In this document: one piece after another, positions 1 through 6,468 of the stretch | Layout: every line of letters begins with the position of its first letter | Numbering within the stretch: the first letter of the stretch is position 1 | Assembly: GCA_040880545.1 (NCBI GenBank) | Contig: JBBDIE010000013.1 | Location: 1 to 8,500, forward strand | DNA from: M55B112 sp040880545 | GTDB taxonomy: Bacteria > Bacteroidota > Bacteroidia > Bacteroidales > GCA-2748055 | Direction: 5' to 3' | Length of the DNA stretch: 8,500 nt | Made by a program: the position numbers and the translations under genes | Notes under the pieces: generated by a model | Told to the model about the DNA's origin: nothing | Databases searched by the model: none | What the model saw: only the letters and a program-made list of their open reading frames with translations

Positions 1-26
1 CTCGTAATGTTATTCCATTCGGTCAT
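1..26 (-). CDS. Possible 5' end of a further operon gene, cut by the window edge
   Basis: An ATG at base 26 on the minus strand opens a frame that stays open to the window edge and encodes MTEWNNIT followed by a partial codon. It starts 18 bases after the stop of the YeeE/YedE gene at 45, a spacing like the others in this operon. A GGGAG stretch lies just before the ATG, three bases away, which is close for a ribosome binding site. Only eight codons are visible, so no family can be named. From position it would be the sixth gene of the psr-yeeE operon, and genes in that place are often sulfur-handling proteins, but that is only inference. The short open frame could also be chance. Confidence 0.35.
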
Positions 27-44
27 GAGCTCCCGTTGGTCGGT

Positions 45-641
45 TCACTCGGTTCTTTCTTTCAAGGGAAACTTTTTCTCTGCCAAATCGGCGACATAAA
101 ACATACCAAAAGCAACAATTACAAGGCCCAGGAGAAATAATCCATCTGAAATTCCAAACACCTCACTTATACGTGGAGTGCCTTTGTATTCAGCCATATA
201 AAGCGATTCGAACAGTGGATATCCTTCGGTAAAAATGAAAACACCGATAAAGAGTCCGCCAACGAATACCATGGCATCTATCTTGCCAATGGAAGCTCCG
301 GTAAAACTGGTTCCGGGGCAGAATCCTCCCAGGATAAATCCCGCACCCATGATAATCCCCCCAACAATGGTGGACCATTTGTAGTATGGATTGATATAAA
401 TCAGGTCAAGATCTATCCAGCCGAATAATCCGAAGAGCAACAATCCTAGTCCGGCAGTGATGGCAGCTGTGAAAAAGACCTTGATAACGGTGGTGTCGTA
501 ACCATAAAACTGACCAGCCAGTTTCCTGCTTGAAGAAAAGCCACTTCCTTCAAGGACAAAGCCGAAGGCAAGGCCAATAAAAAATGCAAATAACAGATTG
601 GTATTCTGCGTGATATGTTCGTATATTACTAATGGTCCCAT
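45..641 (-). CDS. YeeE/YedE-family membrane protein, half-size, CPGT-type
   Basis: This 198-residue integral membrane protein belongs to the YeeE/YedE (DUF395, sulfur transport) family, whose characterised member TsuA imports thiosulfate. About five hydrophobic segments are visible, near residues 14-30, 54-75, 91-108, 123-138 and 166-185. The first carries the family-like EGSGFSSSRKLAGQFYG stretch (31-47). The third leads into GGFCPGTSFTGASIGK (105-120), whose C108 is the only cysteine in the protein and is likely to contact the sulfur substrate. It is about half the size of TsuA and follows a second half-size member by 15 bases, so the two probably assemble as one transporter. The ATG at 641 has an A-rich leader and no Shine-Dalgarno. 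Family assignment is firm; the transported species (thiosulfate, sulfite, polysulfide or another) is not determined by the sequence. Confidence 0.88.
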   Translation of the reverse strand: MGPLVIYEHITQNTNLLFAFFIGLAFGFVLEGSGFSSSRKLAGQFYGYDTTVIKVFFTAAITAGLGLLLFGLFGWIDLDLIYINPYYKWSTIVGGIIMGAGFILGGFCPGTSFTGASIGKIDAMVFVGGLFIGVFIFTEGYPLFESLYMAEYKGTPRISEVFGISDGLFLLGLVIVAFGMFYVADLAEKKFPLKERTE

Positions 642-656
642 GTTTATTGATTTTTT

Positions 657-1220
657 TCAGATCCATAATTTTCTTACAAAATAGGCAAGAGCATAGGCTG
701 TTCCAAAGATGAACATCATGGATATAAATCCTCCCATGCTCAGTACTGCCATTCCCGTTAACGCTGATCCACTGGTACAGCCACGCCCAAGTTGAGACCC
801 TATTCCGAAGAGGATTCCGCCTGCCAGAGCAAATATGAGCCGTTTGCGAGAAGTAATTTTGGGTGAATGCTCTACCTGTAATTTAAGCCGGCCATGCATG
901 GCGCCGGAAATTAATCCCCCGAGGATCACTCCCAGCATCTCAAAAACGAGCCAGGATTTCATCGGACCTTCAGGATGTGATTCGGCATAATTACTATAGA
1001 ACTCAGTTTGTTCAGCATGACGTGGCGTAATTGTTTCAACACCAGCAATAACAGCACTTTTTATGGCACCACTGGCACCCAGGCCGCGGCCTGAAATATA
1101 GAAAGAAAAGAGAAGCACCACGCCCAGTAATACACCCCCTACATAAGGATTGAAGTAGCGTGTTTTGCGAAATTCAGGAATTGATAATTCTGACATATCT
1201 GATTTATTTAGTATAACCAT
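657..1220 (-). CDS. YeeE/YedE-family membrane protein, half-size, CTSG-type
   Basis: This is a membrane protein of up to 187 residues in the YeeE/YedE sulfur-transport family. Hydrophobic segments lie near residues 26-42, 90-108, 128-145 and 158-182. Two family-like glycine-rich stretches are visible: GRGLGASGA (44-52) and GIGSQLGRGCTSGSALTG (139-156), where C148 is the only cysteine. A hydrophilic loop (about 60-88) separates the first two segments. The annotated ATG at 1220 overlaps the end of the NrfD gene by 13 bases. A second ATG at 1196 (residue 9, MSELSIPEFR) sits behind an AT-rich leader, leaves an 11-base gap, and may be the true start. It probably pairs with the CPGT-type partner immediately downstream. 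The link to a Psr-type enzyme suggests transport of a sulfur compound; the direction is unknown. Confidence 0.88.
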   Translation of the reverse strand: MVILNKSDMSELSIPEFRKTRYFNPYVGGVLLGVVLLFSFYISGRGLGASGAIKSAVIAGVETITPRHAEQTEFYSNYAESHPEGPMKSWLVFEMLGVILGGLISGAMHGRLKLQVEHSPKITSRKRLIFALAGGILFGIGSQLGRGCTSGSALTGMAVLSMGGFISMMFIFGTAYALAYFVRKLWI

Positions 1221-2149
1221 CTGCTCATTTGTCCGGCGTTTGTAAGTATGAAACGCAGGATCAGGCCTCCCAGCAGGACCAATACAGCGGGCACAAACGA
1301 AGGAATCTTAAATTTTTTCAGTTCCAGGATCTCCAGGAAAGCAGGGATCACAAGCCCCATCATTACCACCAATACCCAAAACTGAGCAGTGAATGGTCCT
1401 CCCAGGAACAGCCCGGCAGAATCGATCTGCACCTGGGTGCTGGCTTTGAATCCCATAAACATATGTGTAATAAAGAACAACTCTATTCCGATCAGTACGA
1501 GATCAATTCTGGCAAAGGCCAGTTTTTCCGAGTGAATTTTTGAAAAGAGAATCGTGATGGCGGCACCGGTTGACAAACCTGAAACCAGGAATAGCGGACC
1601 CAGTATGGAGGTGTTCCATAACGGTCTGGCGTTGAATGCAGAGAAAAGAATACCTGTATAGATTCCCAGTACTGGCGCAGCAATGACCAGGATCCAGGCG
1701 ATTACTTTCCTCTGTTTTTCAAAAAACCGGTCCAGCATTTCAAGTTGTGGATATTTCCATTGCCAGTCAGGGACGACCTTCTTTAAATTAATCGCAGCAA
1801 GGATAAAGGAGAGCGGTGTTATCAGCATCAATACCCAGGCGCCCCACGACATAGGAGATTCAAGCTTGATGGTTGTATATAGCCTCCAGAAATACATTTT
1901 ATGCTTCAGGTCAAGAAAGAGGGAAAAGAGTCCTAATACAAGTAAGGCAGGCACTATGATTGTTACTAAATAGGAGGCAGTGGGATATTTTTTATCCTTA
2001 CCGGTTACATGGAAATAGGCTGAAAAGAACAGGATTCCTGCTGCCAGCCCGCCAAGAAAAAGATAGAGCGGAATTTGCCAGTGCCAAACATGGAGATAAG
2101 GATCAATATTGGGGTTCATACGGCCACTGATGATAATTTCTTCTCTCAT
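1208..2149 (-). CDS. psrC: NrfD/PsrC-family quinone-interacting membrane anchor subunit
   Basis: This is the membrane subunit of the Psr-type complex, 313 residues, close to the length of Wolinella PsrC. It is expected to oxidise menaquinol (or reduce menaquinone) and exchange electrons with the adjacent Fe-S subunit without haem. Eight hydrophobic helices can be drawn, near residues 28-46, 58-80, 100-120, 149-171, 180-202, 213-233, 252-274 and 284-303. NrfD-like motifs are HVWHWQIPLYLFLGGLAAG (20-38), DLKHKMYFWR (80-89) leading to SPMSWGAW (98-105), GIYTGILFSAFNARPLWNT (162-180), and the Gly/Ser-rich SGLSTGAA (190-197). The ATG at 2149 lies 9 bases after the psrB stop with an A-rich leader and no Shine-Dalgarno; M11 is a possible alternative start just before the conserved region. 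The NrfD type, rather than a haem cytochrome b anchor as in Salmonella PhsC, favours a polysulfide-reductase-like architecture. Confidence 0.93.
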   Translation of the reverse strand: MREEIIISGRMNPNIDPYLHVWHWQIPLYLFLGGLAAGILFFSAYFHVTGKDKKYPTASYLVTIIVPALLVLGLFSLFLDLKHKMYFWRLYTTIKLESPMSWGAWVLMLITPLSFILAAINLKKVVPDWQWKYPQLEMLDRFFEKQRKVIAWILVIAAPVLGIYTGILFSAFNARPLWNTSILGPLFLVSGLSTGAAITILFSKIHSEKLAFARIDLVLIGIELFFITHMFMGFKASTQVQIDSAGLFLGGPFTAQFWVLVVMMGLVIPAFLEILELKKFKIPSFVPAVLVLLGGLILRFILTNAGQMSRWLY

Positions 2150-2158
2150 TTTTGTGAT

Positions 2159-2692
2159 TTAGATTAAAAAGTAGAGATGAGGTTCTGTTCCTGCCTCAGG
2201 AATGAGTGTTTTGTATTTTCTGGTTTTAAGCACCTTTGCAAGATCGCTTCCTGCATCGTCCAGGTCACCAAAATACATGCACTTGGTGGGACAGGCCTCC
2301 ACACAGGCAGGTTTTTGTCCAACACTTACCCGATGATGACAAAAAGTACATTTGTCAACATGGCCATGGGGATGTGAATACCTGGCATCGTATGGGCATG
2401 ACTGGATACAGGCTCCGCATCCGATACACTTATTCTTTGTTACCAGTACGATACCACCTTCTGAAAAATGGCTTGCACCAGTGGGGCAACACCTTACACA
2501 AGGGGCATTCCCGCATTGGTTACATCGTTCCGAACGGAGCTCAAGTTCGAGTTGCGGATAGGTGCCATCAGTTACTTCAACCACCCAGTCGCGGCAGTAA
2601 CCGATGGGAACATTGTTCTCGGTCTGGCATGCAACCACACAGTCGCTGCATCCGACACATTTCTTTGTATCTATCGCCATGGCATATCTCAT
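2159..2692 (-). CDS. psrB: PsrB-like four-cluster [4Fe-4S] electron-transfer subunit
   Basis: This 177-residue ferredoxin-like subunit of the DMSO-reductase-family complexes shuttles electrons between the NrfD anchor and the molybdenum subunit. All four cluster-binding cysteine groups are complete: C12-x2-C15-x2-C18-x3-C22; C57-x2-C60-x4-C65-x3-C69 with following Pro; C89-x2-C92-x2-C95-x3-C99-Pro; and C115-x2-C118-x11-C130-x3-C134-Pro. Non-ligand cysteines occur at 33, 68 and 138. There is no signal peptide, as expected for a subunit carried out through the Tat system with its partner. The start codon overlaps the stop of the catalytic gene in an ATGA (bases 2689-2692), which indicates translational coupling and supports M1 over M5. 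Family and role are clear; the physiological direction of electron flow is not shown by the sequence. Confidence 0.95.
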   Translation of the reverse strand: MRYAMAIDTKKCVGCSDCVVACQTENNVPIGYCRDWVVEVTDGTYPQLELELRSERCNQCGNAPCVRCCPTGASHFSEGGIVLVTKNKCIGCGACIQSCPYDARYSHPHGHVDKCTFCHHRVSVGQKPACVEACPTKCMYFGDLDDAGSDLAKVLKTRKYKTLIPEAGTEPHLYFLI

Positions 2693-4926
2693 GACAACAC
2701 CTCCTCTGGTTTATCTATGTGTATTTTAACGAAATTGCCCCGCATACCTGTTCCTCCCATGAGAGGGTCCTTATGGACCGTATTTATCATCTCGGTATCA
2801 CTTGCCCCTTTCCCAAAACAGCGTTTCAGCATCTTGTTTGCATGGCCGAATCCATGGACCATGTAAACCGAATCCCATCGAATTCTTTCCGTTACCCTTA
2901 CCTTGATGGAGAATGTACTGATCACGCCATTGGAATTTTCCAGCCAGACGTACTGACCATTTTTCACCCCTTCGATTTTGGCTATTTTGGGATTTACCCA
3001 CAGAACATTTTCATCCATGAGATCCGTGAGGTTCGGATTGTTGGCTGTTCGGCTGAAAGTATGCATGGGTGCCCTGCCGTAATTGAGCCGGTAATATCCG
3101 GTTGGGGGCTGTTCGTGTGATGTGTATACAGGCATTGGTTCAAATCCCTGTTCAGCAATGGTAGTTGAGTAGAGTTCGATCTTGCCGGTATTGGTATAGA
3201 ATTCCAACTCCTCACCCGGGGTAAAATAGAGATCGTCATAGGTACGCGGATAATTTTTAACCCCTGTTTTCATCATTTCATCCAGCGAGGTACCAATTTG
3301 TTGAAGCTGCCAGTCGATCTCCTCCTCCTGTGTTTTGAAAGGAAAATAATCATCCAGCCTTAACCTGAGCCCTATCTCTCTTGCCATCCACCATGCAGAA
3401 CGGGTTTCAAACAATGGATCCACGGCGGGTACCCGTACCGCAATGGAGGGTTTCCTGTGGGGACTTGTTCGTATGGAATCATACCGTTCCAGGTAGGTAC
3501 ATTCCGGCAGGATCACATCGGCCCATGCGGTTATTTCCATGGGCATGGTATCAACAACAACAACAAATTCAAGGTTCTTTAGGGCTGCAATAGTCTTGGC
3601 CTGATCGGGAAGGGTGAATATCAGATTGGTTCCATTGATGATCCATGCTTTATATTGCAGGTCCCGCTCATTGTCCGGCAGACTGGCTTCAACAAATTCC
3701 GATGCCAGGGGGGAGCCGGCCAGGTTGAACAAGTCAGTATGTGCATCTTTCCACGATTTTCGCGGAGTTGGATAGGGAGGATGTGGGTAGGAAGGCAATG
3801 TTTTAGCCTCGGGAAGATAGAAGCCTCCCCGGCGCCCCCATGAACCAAGGAGGGCGTTCAATATGGCCACAGCCCTCAGCCGTTGGGTGTCATCACCATA
3901 CCAGGTAACATGCCGGCCGGGATGAATAATCACTGAAGGTGAGGCATTGGCCATCTCCCGGGCAGTTTCCCGGATCACATCCGGCTTGATGGTGGTAATC
4001 CCATATGCCCATTCAGGAGTAAAATTTTTTACATGATCCTTCAGGTATTCAAATCCATAAGTATACCTGTTCACATAATCCTCATCATAATATTTTTCAT
4101 TGATGATCACATGGATCCAGGACAGCAGTAAGGCCACGTCGGTGGCTGGTTTTATGGGTAACCAGAATTTTGACTTACTCGCAGCAACTGAAAACCGGGG
4201 ATCTACCGTTATGATGGAGGCTCCCTTATCGATGGCATCAGACATTTCCTGTACCTGGCCATTGTGCATGTTTTCACCAATATGGGAGCCAATGAGTACC
4301 AGGCATCGGGTATCCCTGATATCAGTACGCTCCGGTGATAGAATCTCTTCCCCGAAGGTGCTCACGAAGGCCACTTCCCTCGGACCACGGCACTGTGCAT
4401 AGGATGGGGCTCCCGAGCTGTCGGATCCCATTGATTTTATGAGATTGGTGAAGTATTTTCCGCCTGAACCATGTGACAACAGTGCAATAGTTTCAGCGCC
4501 ATACACTTCTGAAATGTTTTTCAGATTGGCGGCCACTTTATCCAATGCTTCTTCCCAGGTGGCTTTACGAAATTTTTGTTCACCCCTTTCACCCGTCCTG
4601 ATTAATGGTGTTTTCAATCGTTCATCATCATAGTACATGCCAACGCCTCCTGTACCCCGCGGACAAAATCTTCCATTGCAGTGCTGATCATCATCATTTC
4701 CCACGATTTTCCAAATGTGTCCGTCATCCGTTTTGTATACCCATCCGGCACATTTCCAAAAGCATACTTCACAATAGGTGGGGGTTTTTGTGATGTTCAG
4801 GTATAACTTATCTGCCCGCTCCCTCAGATCTGATACAGATGCCTGAAGCTTTAATCCCGCGGCTGTTACAAAGAGTCCGCCTATACCCAATGCAGAGACC
4901 CTTAAAAAGCCTCTTCTAGATGCCAT
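2689..4926 (-). CDS. psrA: PsrA/PhsA-family molybdopterin oxidoreductase catalytic subunit, Tat-exported
   Basis: This is the catalytic subunit of a membrane-bound complex in the DMSO reductase superfamily, most like polysulfide/thiosulfate reductases. The 745-residue length fits PsrA and PhsA (about 750-765) better than tetrathionate reductase or SoeA, which are considerably longer. The N-terminus has a twin-arginine motif, SRRGFLR (3-9), then a hydrophobic stretch to about residue 25, predicting export with folded cofactor. A [4Fe-4S] site follows: C52-x2-C55-x3-C59-x28-C88, the last in NGRFCPRG (84-91); C83 is an extra nearby cysteine. C179 in YAQCRGPRE is the likely molybdenum ligand. The C-terminal part (about 610-740) looks like the molybdopterin-dinucleotide-binding domain. 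The gene heads the operon, 159 bases from mobA, and overlaps psrB by four bases. Substrate could be polysulfide, thiosulfate or another sulfur oxyanion, and oxidative use cannot be excluded. Confidence 0.92.
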   Translation of the reverse strand: MASRRGFLRVSALGIGGLFVTAAGLKLQASVSDLRERADKLYLNITKTPTYCEVCFWKCAGWVYKTDDGHIWKIVGNDDDQHCNGRFCPRGTGGVGMYYDDERLKTPLIRTGERGEQKFRKATWEEALDKVAANLKNISEVYGAETIALLSHGSGGKYFTNLIKSMGSDSSGAPSYAQCRGPREVAFVSTFGEEILSPERTDIRDTRCLVLIGSHIGENMHNGQVQEMSDAIDKGASIITVDPRFSVAASKSKFWLPIKPATDVALLLSWIHVIINEKYYDEDYVNRYTYGFEYLKDHVKNFTPEWAYGITTIKPDVIRETAREMANASPSVIIHPGRHVTWYGDDTQRLRAVAILNALLGSWGRRGGFYLPEAKTLPSYPHPPYPTPRKSWKDAHTDLFNLAGSPLASEFVEASLPDNERDLQYKAWIINGTNLIFTLPDQAKTIAALKNLEFVVVVDTMPMEITAWADVILPECTYLERYDSIRTSPHRKPSIAVRVPAVDPLFETRSAWWMAREIGLRLRLDDYFPFKTQEEEIDWQLQQIGTSLDEMMKTGVKNYPRTYDDLYFTPGEELEFYTNTGKIELYSTTIAEQGFEPMPVYTSHEQPPTGYYRLNYGRAPMHTFSRTANNPNLTDLMDENVLWVNPKIAKIEGVKNGQYVWLENSNGVISTFSIKVRVTERIRWDSVYMVHGFGHANKMLKRCFGKGASDTEMINTVHKDPLMGGTGMRGNFVKIHIDKPEEVLS

Positions 4927-4962
4927 ATTCAGTCAGATTTTAATGTTATATGAATAACAGCA

Positions 4963-4992
4963 CAAATATAGGCAGAATGAAATTATCCACAC
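4963..4992 (-). promoter_or_regulatory. Candidate Bacteroidota-type promoter for the psr-yeeE operon
   Basis: Read on the minus strand, bases 4970-4963 are TATATTTG, a full match to the Bacteroidota -7 consensus TAnnTTTG. Nineteen bases upstream, at 4992-4990, is GTG, one mismatch from the -33 TTG element. Transcription would start near base 4957, leaving a leader of about 30 bases before the psrA ATG at 4926, with no Shine-Dalgarno. The position is right for the operon's only substantial upstream gap. The region is AT-rich, so a chance match is possible. Confidence 0.45.
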
Positions 4993-5006
4993 ATATAAAT
5001 ATACAA

Positions 5007-5026
5007 ATATCTGGATAGATAGATAT
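5007..5026. repeat. Short inverted repeat upstream of the psr promoter, possible operator
   Basis: The six-base arms ATATCT (5007-5012) and AGATAT (5021-5026) face each other across an eight-base spacer that contains GATA repeats. The dyad lies about 15 bases upstream of the candidate -33 element, a position that would suit an activator. It is short and AT-rich and matches no regulator site that I recognise. Confidence 0.22.
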
Positions 5027-5071
5027 GAAGAAACAGATAATACGCAGAATATAAGCAAGATACGGCTATTT

Positions 5072-5095
5072 AGAGTCGATATATATTACGACTCT
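5072..5095 (-). terminator. Hairpin at the 3' end of mobA, possible terminator
   Basis: Perfect seven-base arms AGAGTCG (5072-5078) and CGACTCT (5089-5095) enclose a ten-base A/T loop. The upstream arm, in the mobA direction, covers the last codons, and the mobA stop (5088-5086) lies in the loop. No U-run follows on the minus strand, so this is not a classic intrinsic terminator. It may slow or end transcription from the mla-mobA unit, or protect the 3' end of that transcript, before the psr promoter. Confidence 0.4.
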
Positions 5096-5691
5096 TTCCG
5101 AATGTTTCGGGTATTGCCATATTTATTTATGGCTTTTTCCAGTTCTTCTGGCCGGTTCAGATTAATAAATTTCTCCTTTGATTCACGATCAGCTGTAATT
5201 GCCATGGAGGGCAGCGCCGCAATCATTCCTTTCATGGAGTGAAGTTTATTCTCATATTGTAGCTGAATTAATTTCAGAAAGGATGCAGGAAACAGGGATG
5301 GGAAGGGTTGAATTTTTCCATCCAGGATGAAAGATATAATTTTGTCGGAGGTAAATTCCCTGGCGAGCAGTTTAAGTTGATGAATTGTCACAAATGGCAT
5401 ATCAGAGGTAAGCACAACGGCAGCCGGGCTGGTAATGTGTGGAAGGGAGGAGATAATGGCCTGCACGGGTCCGGCACCGGTGATTTTATCCGACACAACT
5501 TTATGATGTTCAAATTCAGGCAGACGATCATTGGAGCTTATAATGATATCTTCTGAAAAAGCCAAGGCCAATTCCAGGGAATAGGAAAAGAGTGATTTAC
5601 CTGCTATCCGGACATTTCTTTTATCTTTTCCCATTCTGCTGCTGAGTCCTCCTGCCAGGATAATTACCGAGATATTTTTCACTGGGACCAT
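5086..5691 (-). CDS. mobA: Molybdenum cofactor guanylyltransferase (MobA)
   Basis: This cytoplasmic enzyme transfers GMP from GTP to Mo-molybdopterin, a step needed for the bis-MGD cofactor of DMSO-reductase-family enzymes. At 201 residues it has normal length. The nucleotide-binding signature is ILAGGLSSRMGKDK (11-24). GAGPVQAI (72-79) corresponds to the family's G-x-GPLxGI segment. LTSDMPF (94-100) contains the metal-binding Asp (D97), with Ser where many members have Cys. INLNRPEEL (176-184) matches the C-terminal NVNTPEDL-type motif. It lies 27 bases after the MlaF gene on the same strand, so it is probably co-transcribed with mlaEF, and 159 bases before psrA, whose product would need its cofactor. 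An in-frame TGA upstream limits the start to the ATG at 5691 or M5-like internal choices. Other nucleotidyltransferases share the N-terminal motif, but the full set supports MobA. Confidence 0.92.
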   Translation of the reverse strand: MVPVKNISVIILAGGLSSRMGKDKRNVRIAGKSLFSYSLELALAFSEDIIISSNDRLPEFEHHKVVSDKITGAGPVQAIISSLPHITSPAAVVLTSDMPFVTIHQLKLLAREFTSDKIISFILDGKIQPFPSLFPASFLKLIQLQYENKLHSMKGMIAALPSMAITADRESKEKFINLNRPEELEKAINKYGNTRNIRKES

Positions 5692-5718
5692 GTTCAGGGA
5701 TTGAAATATTCAGGCATG

Positions 5719-6468
5719 TCACATTTTTTTTATCTGCTGTGCCATCTTTGTGGCAAACACAAAATCATTCAGTGCTTCATTTTGGGTATACAGCACCTCT
5801 TCTTTGGTACCTTCCCAACACATACAGCCTTTGTAGATATAGATTATTCTATCGCCTATTTCCAGTACCGAATTCATGTCGTGTGAGTTCACAACTGTGG
5901 TAATGTTATATTCCTCTGTGATCTCTTTGATAAGGTTATCGATGCGGATGGCTGTTTTGGGATCCAGTCCGGAGTTTGGCTCATCACAAAACAGGTAATT
6001 TGGAGAAAGGGCAATGGCCCGCGCTATAGCGGCTCTTTTTCTCATTCCCCCGCTAAGTTCAGTTGGCATCTGATTGTTCACGTTAGTAAGCCCAACTCTT
6101 TCCAGGCAAAAATTTACCCTGGACAATTTCTCTTTATAGGCATCCCTGGTGAACATATTCAGCGGGAACATAACGTTCTCTTCTATGGTAAGTGAATCGA
6201 ACAATGCTGCTCCCTGGAATAACATTCCCATTTCCTTGCGCAGCAACTGTCTTTCGCTTTTTGCCATGGATGTAAAATCCCGTTTGTCGTATAATATTGT
6301 TCCTTTGTCCACCTCCATTAGTCCGACAATGGACTTCATCAGCACTGTTTTTCCTGATCCGCTTTCACCAATGATCACATTGCATTTGCCTTTTTCAAGG
6401 GTGATGGACAGGTCATTCAGCACATATTCACCTTCAAATTTCTTGTATATGTTATTCAGGGTTATCAA
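5719..6468 (-). CDS. mlaF: MlaF-like ABC transporter ATP-binding protein
   Basis: This is the cytoplasmic ATPase of an MCE/Mla-type ABC transporter that moves phospholipids or other lipids between inner and outer membranes. The 249-residue sequence has every ABC motif: Walker A GESGSGKT (34-41), Q-loop with Q85 in MLFQGAALFD, signature LSGGMRKRAAIARA (138-151), Walker B YLFCDEP (158-164) with catalytic E163, GLDP (167-170), and switch His H196 in NSHD. The GAALFDSLT stretch after the Q-loop and the signature LSGGMRKRAA are characteristic of the MlaF branch. The start codon is TTG at 6468, overlapping the permease stop in a TTGA, so translation is probably coupled. No in-frame ATG exists before residue 44. 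The usual MCE substrate-binding gene (mlaD) does not follow; mobA does. Confidence 0.93.
   Translation of the reverse strand: MITLNNIYKKFEGEYVLNDLSITLEKGKCNVIIGESGSGKTVLMKSIVGLMEVDKGTILYDKRDFTSMAKSERQLLRKEMGMLFQGAALFDSLTIEENVMFPLNMFTRDAYKEKLSRVNFCLERVGLTNVNNQMPTELSGGMRKRAAIARAIALSPNYLFCDEPNSGLDPKTAIRIDNLIKEITEEYNITTVVNSHDMNSVLEIGDRIIYIYKGCMCWEGTKEEVLYTQNEALNDFVFATKMAQQIKKM

Noticed and set aside
2236..2694. 152-residue plus-strand open frame antisense to psrB
   Set aside because: It lies wholly opposite a gene with four intact cysteine cluster motifs, has no family features, and is rich in His, Arg and Cys as expected from reverse reading of that gene.
2468..3120. Plus-strand open frames of 132 and 133 residues opposite the psrA/psrB junction
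   Set aside because: They are antisense shadows of strongly conserved coding sequence, with no recognisable domains.
2689..4926. Catalytic subunit as SoeA sulfite dehydrogenase, tetrathionate reductase or arsenate reductase
   Set aside because: The length of 745 residues and the NrfD-type anchor in A-B-C gene order fit Psr/Phs better; SoeA and TtrA are considerably longer and ArrAB usually lacks this anchor. Without an alignment it is a preference, not an exclusion.
5308..5556. 82-residue plus-strand open frame inside mobA
   Set aside because: It is antisense to conserved MobA motifs and has no start signal or domain.
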